This document shows, in pieces, positions 1 through 10,117 of a stretch of 64,000 nt of DNA. The notes beneath the pieces are model-generated. The model ran no database searches. It was given only the letters and a program-made list of their open reading frames with translations, and was not told the origin of the DNA. Position 1 is the stretch's first letter. The number at the start of each line of letters is the position of its first letter. The DNA is from Selenomonas sp. AE3005. GTDB taxonomy: Bacteria; Bacillota; Negativicutes; Selenomonadales; Selenomonadaceae. The translations under genes and the position numbers were made by a program. The DNA is taken from positions 62,001 to 126,000 of the forward strand of contig NZ_CAJODG010000002.1 in NCBI RefSeq assembly GCF_905233635.1, written 5' to 3'.

Positions 1-515
1 TGATGAAACTGCCCAACCGCAAGGATGATACGATTATGCTGGCGATTGTGGACGAGCTGAAAAAAATCGATGTAGAGGTTTTTGACCAGACGGCGCTGAT
101 TCGTCAGTTAATGCCCGCCAAGGGCGTGCTGACCAAGCGTCAGCCGACGGCTGATGAGCTGAAGGATATGGAATTCGGCTTTAAGATGGCCAAGGAAATC
201 GGCCGGATGGATGTCGGCCAGACCGTAGTGGTAAAAGACATGGCGGTCATGGCTTTGGAGGCCATCGAAGGGACTGATGCCTGCATTTTGCGGGGGGGCA
301 AGCTGGCCGGTGGCGGTGCTGTGGTGGCCAAGGTCGCCAAGCCTGAACAGGATAACCGCTTTGATGTACCGACTGTGGGGCTGAAAACCCTGCAGATGAT
401 GGTGGAAACCAAGGCCAGGGCGCTGGTTATTGAGGCTGAGGCTACCTTGCTCGTGGAAAGTGAAGAGGTCATCGCCTTAGCCGAGGCTAATGATATTACG
501 ATTATGGCGATGTGA
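1..515 (+). CDS. lpxI: UDP-2,3-diacylglucosamine pyrophosphatase LpxI, C-terminal part
   Basis: The window opens inside this gene, so the N-terminus is missing and about 170 C-terminal residues remain of a family usually near 270. LpxI hydrolyses UDP-2,3-diacylglucosamine to lipid X in lipid A synthesis, replacing LpxH in many bacteria. The visible part matches the LpxI (DUF1009) C-terminal domain, with the ILRGG, GGAVVAKVAKP and DNRFDVPTVG segments. It is followed by a terminator and then lpxB, the next enzyme of the pathway, which supports the call. The frame is open at base 1, so the ATG at 3 is probably an internal methionine. Confidence 0.9.
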   Translation, partial: MKLPNRKDDTIMLAIVDELKKIDVEVFDQTALIRQLMPAKGVLTKRQPTADELKDMEFGFKMAKEIGRMDVGQTVVVKDMAVMALEAIEGTDACILRGGKLAGGGAVVAKVAKPEQDNRFDVPTVGLKTLQMMVETKARALVIEAEATLLVESEEVIALAEANDITIMAM

Positions 516-523
516 TTTGGAAG

Positions 524-568
524 AAAGATGCCGGGGATGTAAAAAAAAGGTGCCCGGTATCTTTTTTT
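524..568 (+). terminator. Terminator after lpxI
   Basis: The arms AAAGATGCCGGG (524-535) and CCCGGTATCTTT (553-564) pair over 12 bases with one G-T wobble and are followed by a T run. This is a typical intrinsic terminator. It separates lpxI from lpxB, so the genes downstream need their own promoter or readthrough. Confidence 0.8.
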
Positions 569-618
569 GTGTTAAAATATAGGATGGTTTAGTATTTACA
601 CTTACAGGAGGTCAGCCC

Positions 619-1761
619 ATGAAAATAATGTTTTCAGCAGGGGAAGCATCAGGCGATGTACATGGCGAGAATATTGCCCGGGCCATTAAGGCTTTAGACC
701 CGGCCGTGGAGCTTGTCGGCTTTGGCGGCAGCAGAATGGAAACAGCCGGCGTCCGCCTGTATAAAAATTTTGCTGAATACAGTGTTATGGGCGTTTGGGA
801 GGTACTCGTAAACCTGCGGCGTCTGTATAAATTGTTGTCCGGTCTTACGGATTTTATGCGTGAGGAAAAGCCGGATATGCTGGTGCTGATTGATTATCCT
901 GATTTTAACTGGCGGCTGGCCAAGAAAGCCAAGGCTTTAGGCATCCCGGTTTTTTCCTACATACCGCCTTCAGCCTGGGCCTGGCGCAAAGGCAGAGCGC
1001 AAAGCTGTGCTAGGATTGCTGATGAGTTTATCGCGATATTTCCGCATGAGCTGCCGGTCTACCAGGCCGCCGGAGCCAAGATTTCCTTTGTGGGCAATCC
1101 GCTGGTTGACGCTGTCCAGGCAGAAATGTCCCGGGACGAGGCCCGGCAATACTTTAAGATGCCGTCAGATAAAACGGTGGTGCTGCTGCTCCCCGGCAGC
1201 CGCAAGCAGGAGATAGAACTCCTGCTGCCTTATATGCTGGACGGGGCGAAAAAATTGCTGGCAGAAAAGCCGGCTACGGTATTTTATCTGCCGGTGGCCG
1301 ATACTGTCAGCCGGGAACGCATTGAGGAAATGATCGCAGTTGCCGGTGTGCCGGTAACTTTGGTCACGGAAAAGCGTTACAGCCTGATGGCGGCCGCTGA
1401 TGCGGCGATGGCTACGTCCGGGACAGTGGTGATGGAGGCCGCGCTTTTAGGGCTGCCCTGTGTAGTGCTCTATCGCCTCTCGGCTGTATCCTATGCCATT
1501 GGCAAACTGTTGGTGCATGTCGACAACTTCAGCCTGCCTAACATACTCTTAAACGAAAGTTTTCAAAGAGAACTTTTACAGGAGGAAGTCACGGCGGAAA
1601 ATATTGCGGCAGAGTTGAAGAAACTATATCCTGGGGAGGAACATCGCCGGGAAGTGCTGGCCAAACTGCAGGCCGCCTGCGAAAAGCTGGGGCCGCCGGG
1701 CGCAGCTGGGCGTGTGGCGCAGCGGATACTGGCGGCGGCCCGGGAATTTGCTGCCAAATAA
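619..1761 (+). CDS. lpxB: Lipid-A-disaccharide synthase LpxB
   Basis: A 380-residue GT19 glycosyltransferase that joins UDP-2,3-diacylglucosamine to lipid X to make the lipid A disaccharide at the inner face of the cytoplasmic membrane. The diagnostic GEASGDVHG motif is at residues 8-16, FGGSRM and PSAWAWRKGR follow, and the donor-site region LLPGSRKQEIE lies near residue 190. Length is normal. The ATG has a clear AGGAGG site upstream. It is the first gene of a long tightly spaced plus-strand operon (msbA starts 17 bases after it). Confidence 0.96.
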   Translation: MKIMFSAGEASGDVHGENIARAIKALDPAVELVGFGGSRMETAGVRLYKNFAEYSVMGVWEVLVNLRRLYKLLSGLTDFMREEKPDMLVLIDYPDFNWRLAKKAKALGIPVFSYIPPSAWAWRKGRAQSCARIADEFIAIFPHELPVYQAAGAKISFVGNPLVDAVQAEMSRDEARQYFKMPSDKTVVLLLPGSRKQEIELLLPYMLDGAKKLLAEKPATVFYLPVADTVSRERIEEMIAVAGVPVTLVTEKRYSLMAAADAAMATSGTVVMEAALLGLPCVVLYRLSAVSYAIGKLLVHVDNFSLPNILLNESFQRELLQEEVTAENIAAELKKLYPGEEHRREVLAKLQAACEKLGPPGAAGRVAQRILAAAREFAAK

Positions 1762-1778
1762 ATTAGTGAGGGAAATAC

Positions 1779-3521
1779 ATGAAGAATTATAAACGCCTTC
1801 TGCAATATATCAGGCCTTACCTGAAACGCCTGGGGCTGGCCATTGTCTGCATTGTAATTGCAGCGGCTTGTAACCTCTATCTGCCCTGGATTATCAAGGA
1901 TATGGTGGATAAGGTGCTGGCGGAAAAGGATATGGTGATGCTCTACGTTATCTGTGTGAGTATCGTGGTGGTATTCCTTATCCGCGGCATATTTTACTAT
2001 GGCCAGTCATATCTCGTATCGTATATCGGGCAAAAAGTCGTTATCGACGTCCGCGAGGTAATGTTCCGCAAGTTCCAGCGGATGCCGATGGCCTATTTTG
2101 ACCGGCATCAGACCGGTGAAACCATGAGCTATATCACCAACGACGTGGCTGCTATTCAGTCCGCACTGGTTGACCAGCTTATTGAGATGGTGACGGAAGG
2201 TTCCATTCTGATTGGTTCCATTGCCATGATGGTCTATCTGGACTGGAAACTGTCGCTGTTGACCTTGGTGGTCATTCCTCTGGTGGGGCAGGCCATGAAG
2301 ATTTTTGGCCGCAAGCTGAAACGTAATGGTACGGTTATTCAGGAACGTGCGGCTGATATCACTTCCCTGCTGCAGGAGAGCATTTCCTCCATCAGGGTGG
2401 TTAAGTCCTTCGTGCGTGAGGATTACGAAATCAAGCGGTTTATCAACCAGAATGTCCTGAACTTCCAGGCGGCTATGAAGAATGTGCAGCTGACGAGCCT
2501 GCTGACACCGACGGTGGAATTTTTGGCAGCGGTTTCCGTAACCTTTATCGTTGGTTTCGGCGGTTATGAAGTGGTCAACGGCCAGATGACGGCCGGTGCG
2601 CTGGTAGCCTTCCTGACCTACGCTGTCAACCTGGCTAATCCTGTAAAGCGCCTGGCCCGTGTCTATGGTACCCTGCAGCGGGCGATGGCGGCCGTTGACC
2701 GTGTCTTTGCCGTAATCGACCTGCCGGAACCCATTGGTGATAAGGAAGGGGCCGCCCCTCTGCCGCAGATTCAGGGACATGTGGTTGTTAAGGACGTAAC
2801 TTTTGGCTACAAGGAAGGCGTCAATGCCCTGGAAAATGTTTCTTTGGAAGTAAAACCGGGACAGATGATTGCCTTTGTCGGCCCCAGCGGTGCCGGTAAG
2901 TCAACCATTGCCAACCTGATCCCACGTTTCTATGAAATAAACAGTGGTGCCATTTCCATTGACGGGCATGATATCCGTGACGTGACCGTGGCGTCCCTGC
3001 GTGACCAGATCGGCATTGTGCCGCAGGAAACCATGCTGTTTTCCACTACGGTTATGGAAAACATCCGCTATGGACGCCTGGACGCTACAGACGAAGAGGT
3101 TATTGAGGCGGCCAAGGCAGCTAATGCTGACAGCTTTATCCGCGAACTGCCGCAGGGCTATGATACGCCGATTGGTGAACGCGGCCTTAACCTGTCCGGC
3201 GGCCAGCGGCAGCGTATGTCCATTGCCCGGGCCATTTTGAAGAATCCCCGTATACTGATTCTCGACGAGGCTACCTCAGCATTGGATACGGAAAGTGAAA
3301 AGATTGTGCAGGCGGCGCTGGATAAACTGATGGTAGGGCGTACCTCCTTTGTTATCGCCCACCGTCTGTCTACCATTTTCAATGCAGACCAGATTTATGT
3401 TATTGATGATGGTAAGATACGGGAACATGGCACCCATGAGGAACTGTTGGCTAATGGCGGCCTTTACAGCCACCTTTATAATATTCAGTTCAAAAACGGA
3501 AATGTATCAGAAGGGGCATAG
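1779..3521 (+). CDS. msbA: Lipid A flippase ABC transporter MsbA
   Basis: A 580-residue half-transporter: an ABC exporter transmembrane domain (about residues 1-310) followed by an ATPase domain with Walker A GPSGAGKS (about 367), signature LSGGQRQR (about 470), Walker B ILILDEATS (about 492) and a switch histidine in AHRLST. The family flips lipid A-core across the inner membrane as a homodimer. Sequence alone would allow another multidrug-type exporter, but its place between lpxB and kdtA-lpxK makes MsbA the best call. Confidence 0.92.
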   Translation: MKNYKRLLQYIRPYLKRLGLAIVCIVIAAACNLYLPWIIKDMVDKVLAEKDMVMLYVICVSIVVVFLIRGIFYYGQSYLVSYIGQKVVIDVREVMFRKFQRMPMAYFDRHQTGETMSYITNDVAAIQSALVDQLIEMVTEGSILIGSIAMMVYLDWKLSLLTLVVIPLVGQAMKIFGRKLKRNGTVIQERAADITSLLQESISSIRVVKSFVREDYEIKRFINQNVLNFQAAMKNVQLTSLLTPTVEFLAAVSVTFIVGFGGYEVVNGQMTAGALVAFLTYAVNLANPVKRLARVYGTLQRAMAAVDRVFAVIDLPEPIGDKEGAAPLPQIQGHVVVKDVTFGYKEGVNALENVSLEVKPGQMIAFVGPSGAGKSTIANLIPRFYEINSGAISIDGHDIRDVTVASLRDQIGIVPQETMLFSTTVMENIRYGRLDATDEEVIEAAKAANADSFIRELPQGYDTPIGERGLNLSGGQRQRMSIARAILKNPRILILDEATSALDTESEKIVQAALDKLMVGRTSFVIAHRLSTIFNADQIYVIDDGKIREHGTHEELLANGGLYSHLYNIQFKNGNVSEGA

Positions 3522-3525
3522 ATAA

Positions 3526-6021
3526 ATGCAATTTCTTTATAACATAGCGGCGATACTGGTTGTCATCCTGATTATTCCGGTGTTTATGATTCGTTCTGTC
3601 CGGGAAAAGGGCTTTGTGGAGCGTATTCGCCAGAGCCTGGGAATTTTCCCGGAGCACGCACTGGACAAGGTAGCAAAAAAACATTGTATCTGGGTACATG
3701 CAGCCTCGGTTGGTGAAATCGTGGCCACCAGTCCGCTGATCAAAGAATTTCATAAGGAATTTCCGCAGACGCCGATTCTGGTTTCCGTGGTTACCACCAG
3801 CGGCTATGAAATGGCTAACCGCATCATAAAAGATGCTGATGCAATTATCTACTTCCCCCTGGACCTGCCGTTTTTAGCCGGCCGCGTTCTGCGGCGGATT
3901 CACCCCCGGGTGTTCCTGCCGGTGGAAACGGAATTATGGCCGAACTTCCTCAAAACGGCCCGGCAGATGCATATTCCCGTCATGATGGTAAACGGCCGTA
4001 TCAGTGACCGCAGCGTCAAGCAGTACAAATACCTGAACAGCCTGTTGACGGATATGATTGGCACGGTGACCAAGTTTGCCATGCAGTCGGATATCGATGC
4101 CGATTACATCATGCGTCTGGGCGCACCGCCGGAATTGGTGACGGTGACAGGCAACACGAAATTTGATCAGACCTATACCGATGTAAGCCCTGAGGAAAAG
4201 GCAGCCATCATTCATGAGATGGGCCTGGAAAAAGCCGAAGGCATACTGCTGGCCGGTTCTACCCATCGCGGCGAAGAGGACTTTGTGCTGAAAGCCTTCA
4301 AGGCCTTACGGGAAAAACATGACAAGGCCAAACTGGTAATTGCCCCCCGTGAACTTTTGCGCACGCAGGAAGTCATTCACCTGTGCAAGCGGGCCGGCTT
4401 TACGGTCACGACGCGGACCAAACAGCAGGAAAAGGGGCCGCAGGACGCTGATATCGTCATTTTGGACACCATCGGCGAGCTGGGCAAGGTGTACAGTGTC
4501 GGTGATGTAGTCTATGTGGGCGGCAGCCTGATTACCCACGGCGGCCACAACATTTTGGAACCGGCAGCCCATGGCAAGGCTATTATCGTGGGCCACTACA
4601 TGTTCAACTTCAAGGATACGCACGCCCTGTTCAAAAAACGTGAGGCCTGCATTACGGTAAACAATGCCCAGGAACTGGCCAATGAGGTCGTGAACCTGTT
4701 TGATGATGAGACTTACCGCCAGCGCCTGGAGAAGGAAACGCTGGCTATCGTCGGGGAAAACAAGGGCGCGTCCCGCAAATCAGCCATCATCCTCCGGGAA
4801 ACTCTGGAGGAATACGAAAGCCGTCCGGAAAACCGGCAGCGTGCCCGTTCCACCCAGAAGATAAATAATTTCCAGACTTACTTTATCGACCTCGTGCATA
4901 ACAAAGAGGTCGATGGTATTGCCGAAAACACACTGACGGCAATTCTGTATGTGTTCTCCAAAATCTATGCTTTGTTGGTAGATATTAAGCTGTGGGGATA
5001 CCGGCAAGGTATCTTCAGCCGCAAAAAGCTGGACTGTTTTGTCATCAGTCTGGGCAATGTAACTGTAGGCGGTACCGGCAAGACACCGACAGCGCAGCGT
5101 CTGGCCAGCGATATCCGCGATATGGGTTACAAGGTGGTTATCCTTAACCGTGGTTACCGGGCCAAATGGCACGGCAAGGTAGGCATTGTTTCCGACGGCC
5201 AGCGTCTGCATATGACTGCAGCTGACGCCGGAGACGAGGCTTTCATGCTGGCCAAGCACCTGCCGAAAGTGCCGGTCCTGATTGGTGCTGACCGTTCGGT
5301 TACCGGTCAATATGCCATTGAAAACTTCGGCGCGGAAGTGGCTATTTTGGACGATGGTTTCCAGCATTGGCAGCTGGAACGCGATATGGACATTTTGCTG
5401 GTAGATGCCGTTAATGTCTTTGGCAACGGCTATATGCTGCCGCGCGGCACCCTGCGTGAGCCCATCTCGCATATCAGCCGTGCTGATGTCTGCCTGCTGA
5501 CCAAGGTTGACCAGGCCGCCGACGGCTCCCGGGAATATATCCGCGATACTGTGCACCGCTATAATGACGGTGCACAGATTGTGGAGAGCATCCATGAGCC
5601 GCGCCGGTTCATTCCTTTGGCTGACTGGTATGTGGATATTGCCGGTGAAGGCGTCGACGTCAATCAGATGCGCGGCAGGAAAATCATGGCAGTGTCCGCC
5701 ATCGGCAACCCGGCCTCTTTTGAACAGACTTTGTCTGACCTGGGGGTTATCATCATTGAAAGCCTCCGTTATCCGGACCATCATGATTACAGCATGCTGG
5801 AAATGTCCGATATTCTGCGTCAGGCCGAAAATATGGGAGCAGAGGCCATTGTCATCACGGAAAAAGATGCCGTTAAGATTCCCATGGAAGTCGTACATGC
5901 AGGCAGTACCGTACCGGTATATGTTATCTGCGTAGAGGTCAACTTCCAGGCCGGCAAAGATGAATTTAAAGCATTATTGGCAGAGCGCCTGGCTGAAAAG
6001 CTGGGACAGCCGCAAAAATGA
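3526..6021 (+). CDS. Fused KDO transferase (KdtA/WaaA) and tetraacyldisaccharide 4'-kinase (LpxK)
   Basis: One 831-residue frame carries two LPS enzymes that are separate in E. coli. Residues 1 to about 430 are a GT30 KDO transferase (N-terminal membrane anchor, HAASVGE, PVETELWPN, GGSLITHGGHNILEP). Residues about 480-831 are an LpxK kinase with the P-loop GGTGKTP near residue 515 and DDGFQHWQLERD downstream. A linker of roughly 50 residues joins them. LpxK phosphorylates the lipid A precursor and KdtA adds KDO to its product, so the fusion couples consecutive steps. The frame is continuous with no stop or slippery site at the junction. It starts four bases after msbA. Confidence 0.94.
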   Translation: MQFLYNIAAILVVILIIPVFMIRSVREKGFVERIRQSLGIFPEHALDKVAKKHCIWVHAASVGEIVATSPLIKEFHKEFPQTPILVSVVTTSGYEMANRIIKDADAIIYFPLDLPFLAGRVLRRIHPRVFLPVETELWPNFLKTARQMHIPVMMVNGRISDRSVKQYKYLNSLLTDMIGTVTKFAMQSDIDADYIMRLGAPPELVTVTGNTKFDQTYTDVSPEEKAAIIHEMGLEKAEGILLAGSTHRGEEDFVLKAFKALREKHDKAKLVIAPRELLRTQEVIHLCKRAGFTVTTRTKQQEKGPQDADIVILDTIGELGKVYSVGDVVYVGGSLITHGGHNILEPAAHGKAIIVGHYMFNFKDTHALFKKREACITVNNAQELANEVVNLFDDETYRQRLEKETLAIVGENKGASRKSAIILRETLEEYESRPENRQRARSTQKINNFQTYFIDLVHNKEVDGIAENTLTAILYVFSKIYALLVDIKLWGYRQGIFSRKKLDCFVISLGNVTVGGTGKTPTAQRLASDIRDMGYKVVILNRGYRAKWHGKVGIVSDGQRLHMTAADAGDEAFMLAKHLPKVPVLIGADRSVTGQYAIENFGAEVAILDDGFQHWQLERDMDILLVDAVNVFGNGYMLPRGTLREPISHISRADVCLLTKVDQAADGSREYIRDTVHRYNDGAQIVESIHEPRRFIPLADWYVDIAGEGVDVNQMRGRKIMAVSAIGNPASFEQTLSDLGVIIIESLRYPDHHDYSMLEMSDILRQAENMGAEAIVITEKDAVKIPMEVVHAGSTVPVYVICVEVNFQAGKDEFKALLAERLAEKLGQPQK

Positions 6022-6044
6022 CAAGAAGATAAGAGGGATACATT

Positions 6045-6776
6045 ATGAAGGTGTTGTGCGTCATTCCTGCGCGGTATGCATCTACGCGGCTGCCGGGAAA
6101 ACCCCTGAAGGATATAGCCGGCAAGCCGATGATTTGCCGGGTTTATGACCGGGCTGTACAGGCGAAAAAAGTAGCTGCTACAGTGGTGGCCACTGATGAC
6201 GAGCGGATAATGAAAGCTGTGACAGAACATGGCGGCCGCGCTGTCATGACCAGAGCTGACCATCCCACGGGAACGGACCGTCTGGCAGAAGTGGCAGCGG
6301 CCTTCCCGGACGTGGACTTAATAGTCAATGTGCAGGGTGATGAACCGCTGATTGAGCCCAGCCTGATAGATGAACTGGTGGCTTCCTTTGAGGAAGACGC
6401 CGACTTGCAGATGGCCACGGTCAAGACGCGGATGGAAGATGAGGCGGAAATCGCCAATCCGAATAATGTCAAGGTGGTTACCGATAAGGCAGGCTACGCC
6501 CTGTACTTCTCGCGTTCGGTAATGCCCTATCCCCGGAACACCGGCTGCCCGGTATATAAGCATATCGGAATCTACGCCTACAAGCGTGATTTTCTGCTGA
6601 ACTATGCCAAGATGGCCTCCACGCCGTTGGAACGTGCTGAATCCCTGGAACAGCTCAGGGCCTTGGAAAATGGCTATCGCATTAAAGTGGTAGAAACTGC
6701 AGCTAAATTTGTCGGCGTAGATACCGCCGAAGATTTGGCCAAAGTAAATGAGATATATAAAACGAAAGGAGCTTGA
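6045..6776 (+). CDS. kdsB: 3-deoxy-manno-octulosonate cytidylyltransferase KdsB
   Basis: A 243-residue CMP-KDO synthetase that activates KDO with CTP for the KDO transferase encoded just upstream. The N-terminus has the family signature [20 protein letters not shown] at residues 7-26, NVQGDEPLI lies near residue 97, and [12 protein letters not shown] follows. Length matches the family. The stop codon lies only two bases before the kdsA start, so the pair is probably translationally coupled. Confidence 0.96.
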   Translation: MKVLCVIPARYASTRLPGKPLKDIAGKPMICRVYDRAVQAKKVAATVVATDDERIMKAVTEHGGRAVMTRADHPTGTDRLAEVAAAFPDVDLIVNVQGDEPLIEPSLIDELVASFEEDADLQMATVKTRMEDEAEIANPNNVKVVTDKAGYALYFSRSVMPYPRNTGCPVYKHIGIYAYKRDFLLNYAKMASTPLERAESLEQLRALENGYRIKVVETAAKFVGVDTAEDLAKVNEIYKTKGA

Positions 6777-6778
6777 CA

Positions 6779-7606
6779 ATGAATCAGGTTAAAGTTGGTA
6801 ATTACACCATTGGCGGTGGGGAGAAACTGACCCTGCTGGCCGGCCCCTGCGTGCTGGAGGGCCTGGACAGATGTTTGCTGATTGGCCGTACGATTAAGGA
6901 AATCTGCCAGCGTTTGGACATTAACTACGTATTCAAAGCCTCCTTTGACAAGGCGAACCGTTCTTCCTTCCATAGTTTCCGTGGCCCGGGCATGAAGGAA
7001 GGCATTAAAATGCTCCAGAAGATAAAAGACGAACTGCAGGTACCGGTGGTAACGGATATCCATGAAACCAGCCAGGCTGAACCTGTGGCGCAGGTGGCTG
7101 ATATCCTGCAGATACCGGCCTTCCTCTGCCGTCAGACGGATTTGCTCCATGCAGCGGCGCAGACGGGGCGTGTCGTCAATGTTAAAAAAGGCCAGTTCCT
7201 GGCGCCTGAGGATATGCGCAATGTCGTGGATAAGCTCCATGAAAGCGGCTGCGACCAGATTATGCTGACGGAGCGCGGTGCCTCCTTTGGCTATCACAAC
7301 CTGGTGGTAGATATGCGTTCCCTGCCCATAATGCGCTCCTTCGGTTATCCGGTGGTTATGGACGGCACGCACAGTGTGCAGCTGCCCGGCGGCAATGGTA
7401 CGACCTCTGCCGGCAACCGTGAGTACGTGGAATACCTCGTACGGGCGGCAGTGGGCGCTGGTGTGGATGCCCTGTTCCTGGAAGTCCATGACAATCCGGA
7501 AGAGGCGCTGTCTGATGGTGCCAACATGGTATATCTGGACAAACTGGAAGACCTGTTAAAGGATGCCGTGGCCATTCATGAAATCGTACGCCACAAAGTA
7601 AAATAA
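6779..7606 (+). CDS. kdsA: KDO-8-phosphate synthase KdsA
   Basis: A 275-residue aldolase that condenses arabinose-5-phosphate with phosphoenolpyruvate. Typical segments are [38 protein letters not shown], and [12 protein letters not shown] place the start at the ATG at 6779, seven bases after AAAGGAG; an in-frame TTG at 6773 would lie too close to that ribosome site. The next genes supply its substrate (kdsD) and process its product (kdsC). Confidence 0.96.
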   Translation: MNQVKVGNYTIGGGEKLTLLAGPCVLEGLDRCLLIGRTIKEICQRLDINYVFKASFDKANRSSFHSFRGPGMKEGIKMLQKIKDELQVPVVTDIHETSQAEPVAQVADILQIPAFLCRQTDLLHAAAQTGRVVNVKKGQFLAPEDMRNVVDKLHESGCDQIMLTERGASFGYHNLVVDMRSLPIMRSFGYPVVMDGTHSVQLPGGNGTTSAGNREYVEYLVRAAVGAGVDALFLEVHDNPEEALSDGANMVYLDKLEDLLKDAVAIHEIVRHKVK

Positions 7607-7633
7607 GCAAAACTGATGACCGGGGGGATAAGC

Positions 7634-8611
7634 GTGATAGCGAAGATAAAAGAGGCTGCTTTAGAGACACTTTCCATTGAAGTTGCTGCGGTGGAAAAAC
7701 TCAAGAGCCGTGTGGATGATGAATTCGTAGCGGCAGTGCAGTGTATTCTGGACTGTAAGGCCCGTGTAGTGGTTACTGGTATGGGCAAGTCCGGCCACAT
7801 TGGCCGTAAAATGGCTGCAACTTTTGCCAGTACAGGAACGCCGGCCTTCTTTATGCACCCCGGTGAGGCTTTCCATGGAGACTTGGGCATGGTAACGGAA
7901 AATGACGTGGTCATTGCCATTTCCAACAGTGGCGAATCCACGGAAGTGGTAAATATCCTGCCCATTATCCACCGTATCGGGGCCAAAATCATCGCGATGT
8001 GTGGACGCCGTGACTCACAGTTGGGCAAGGCAGCTGACCTCTTCGTGGATATCGGGGTGGAAAGAGAGGCCTGCCCGCTGGGACTGGCACCTACAGCCAG
8101 CACCACGGCCACGCTGGCCATGGGCGACGCCCTGGCCATCGCGCTTATGTCGGTACGCGATTTCACGAGTCAGGACTTTGCCCTGTTCCATCCTGGTGGG
8201 GCACTGGGCCGAAAACTTTTGCTGACGGTGAAAAATGTCATGCACACCGGGGACGAAAATCCCATTGTGCATAAGGATAAGACGGCGAAAGACGCGCTCT
8301 TTACCATGACGGATAAAGGTCTGGGGGCAGCCTCGGTGGTCGATGACAGCGGCAAACTGGTGGGCATTATCACTGATGGCATTATCCGCCGCGCTCTGGC
8401 CAAGGATTACAAATTCCTGGACGAGGCTGTGGGCAATATCATGTTTGGCACGCCATTGACCATCACGCAGGAGGCCATGGCCTCCTCGGCCTTGTCGGTT
8501 ATGGAAAAACACAAACCGCGCCCCGTCACGGTGCTGCCGGTTATTGATGAAAATAAAATTCCTGTCGGTATTATTCATTTGACGGACCTTTTGCGTCAAG
8601 GAGTGGTATAA
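7634..8611 (+). CDS. kdsD: Arabinose-5-phosphate isomerase KdsD/KpsF
   Basis: A SIS-domain sugar isomerase followed by two CBS domains, making arabinose-5-phosphate from ribulose-5-phosphate. GMGKSGHIGRKMAATFASTG and HPGEAFHGDLGMV are near-identical to the enteric enzyme; ISNSGES is the sugar-phosphate loop. I choose the GTG at 7634, five bases after GGGGGGA, giving 325 residues. An ATG at 7616 in frame has no ribosome site and would add six residues. The stop overlaps the kdsC start (TAATG). Confidence 0.94.
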   Translation: MIAKIKEAALETLSIEVAAVEKLKSRVDDEFVAAVQCILDCKARVVVTGMGKSGHIGRKMAATFASTGTPAFFMHPGEAFHGDLGMVTENDVVIAISNSGESTEVVNILPIIHRIGAKIIAMCGRRDSQLGKAADLFVDIGVEREACPLGLAPTASTTATLAMGDALAIALMSVRDFTSQDFALFHPGGALGRKLLLTVKNVMHTGDENPIVHKDKTAKDALFTMTDKGLGAASVVDDSGKLVGIITDGIIRRALAKDYKFLDEAVGNIMFGTPLTITQEAMASSALSVMEKHKPRPVTVLPVIDENKIPVGIIHLTDLLRQGVV

Positions 8612-9171
8612 TGGAGATTAACAGCCGGGCCTTACGGGCGGCCGAAAAGATAAAACTGATTATCTTCGATGTGGATGGCGTGCTCACTGATGGCGGCATT
8701 TACATAGGCGCAAACGGCGAGTTATTTAAGCCCTTTTACTGCCGTGACGGGCTGGCTATAACCCTGGCCCACAAGCAGGGGCTGCAGACCGCTATCATCA
8801 CCGGCCGGAAATCGGCGCAGGTGGAGTTCCGGGCGCAGGAATTAAAGATAAGTCATGTCTTTCAGGGCAACTCGGACAAACGTGGGGCCTATCAGGAATT
8901 AAAAAAACTTACCGGCCTGCAGGATGAGGAGATTGCCTATATCGGCGATGACCTTATCGACCTGCCTATTATGCTGCAGGTCGGCCTGCCTATGGCGGTA
9001 GCTGATGCCGTGGCAGAAGTGCGCAGCCGGGCCCTGGTGGTATCGGGCTTTGCCGGCGGCCGCGGCGCTGTCCGGGAATTACTGGAGTTTATCTTCAAAG
9101 CGCAGGGACGCTGGGAACAGATAATGGCGGATTTTATAACGCCGCAGGATAATACCAATCTTGCCCAATAG
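8611..9171 (+). CDS. kdsC: KDO-8-phosphate phosphatase KdsC
   Basis: A 186-residue HAD phosphatase of the small cap-less C0 type that removes phosphate from KDO-8-P. The nucleophile motif IIFDVDGVLTDG is at residues 17-28; TAIITGRKS and the acidic motif IGDDLIDLP follow. Its ATG shares bases with the kdsD stop, so translation is coupled. With kdsA, kdsB and kdsD it completes KDO synthesis within four adjacent genes. Confidence 0.95.
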   Translation: MEINSRALRAAEKIKLIIFDVDGVLTDGGIYIGANGELFKPFYCRDGLAITLAHKQGLQTAIITGRKSAQVEFRAQELKISHVFQGNSDKRGAYQELKKLTGLQDEEIAYIGDDLIDLPIMLQVGLPMAVADAVAEVRSRALVVSGFAGGRGAVRELLEFIFKAQGRWEQIMADFITPQDNTNLAQ

Positions 9172-9205
9172 GGCGGTTTAGTGATGTTTTGGGGGAACGA
9201 GATTC

Positions 9206-10117
9206 ATGCAGTATAAATTCGTGATGTTCATGAGCTGGCTTGTCTGCCATACGCCGTACAAGCTGGTAATGGGTGCCGGCTGGGTACTGGGACAGCTGTA
9301 TTATCTCCTGATAAAAAAACAACGGGAGCGGGCTGTGGCACAGGTAATGCCGGCTTTAGGACTGACAGAGCCGGAGGCCCGGCGTTTAATCAGGGCATCC
9401 TTTGTGAATTTAGCACGTAATGTACTGGAAATTCTCTACATGCCCAAATTAAACGAACAAAACTTCCACAAGTACATCGAGATTGACCATTTGGAGCGGA
9501 TGACCGATGCCCTGGCTGAGGGCAATGGCGTGGTCGTCCTCACGGGCCATATCGGTACCTGGGAATGGCTGTCGGCGGCCTTCACCATGAATGGCCTGCC
9601 GGTTACGGCGATTGCCAAAAACCAGCCCAATATGCAGTACACCAATGCCTTGAACGACCTGCGCAAGACCATCAATGTCGAGATATTCTCCCGTGGCACC
9701 AGCGAGCTGCTGGCGGCGGCCAAGGCCCTGAAAAAGGGGAAAATCCTTGGCTTCCTGGCTGACCAGGACGCAGGCCCGAAGGGCGCCTTCCTGCCCTTTT
9801 TGGGGAAAATGGCGTCCACGCCGATGGGGCCGGCTGTTTTTGCCTGCAAGTTCAATGCTCCGGTGCTGCCGGCCTTTATCCTGCGCCAGCCGAACGGCAG
9901 GCACAAAGTGGTAATCGGTGAGGTTATGCGCTACGAGGATACCGGGGACACGGATAAGGACTTGTTCAACTTTACCGCGAAAATGACAGCGATTATGGAA
10001 AAGGTCATTCGGGAGAATCCCACCCAATGGCTGTGGTTCCAAAAGCGCTGGAATACCTCTCTGGAACAACAAAAAACGGGCACACACCACATCGTTAAAT
10101 CACAGGAGGATGCTTGA
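9206..10117 (+). CDS. Lipid A late acyltransferase, LpxL/HtrB type
   Basis: A 303-residue lysophospholipid-acyltransferase-like protein with an N-terminal membrane segment. The catalytic H(X)nE pair is visible in LTGHIGTWEW, and ADQDAGPKGAFLPFLGK is the family substrate-site segment. Such enzymes add secondary acyl chains to KDO2-lipid IVA. Only one is seen in the window, so whether it acts as LpxL, LpxM or both is not resolved. Its stop TGA overlaps the lptC ATG. Confidence 0.9.
   Translation: MQYKFVMFMSWLVCHTPYKLVMGAGWVLGQLYYLLIKKQRERAVAQVMPALGLTEPEARRLIRASFVNLARNVLEILYMPKLNEQNFHKYIEIDHLERMTDALAEGNGVVVLTGHIGTWEWLSAAFTMNGLPVTAIAKNQPNMQYTNALNDLRKTINVEIFSRGTSELLAAAKALKKGKILGFLADQDAGPKGAFLPFLGKMASTPMGPAVFACKFNAPVLPAFILRQPNGRHKVVIGEVMRYEDTGDTDKDLFNFTAKMTAIMEKVIRENPTQWLWFQKRWNTSLEQQKTGTHHIVKSQEDA

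Noticed and set aside
4780..5898. A 372-residue minus-strand frame inside the kdtA-lpxK gene
   Set aside because: The plus-strand frame has complete catalytic motifs; the minus frame matches nothing recognisable.
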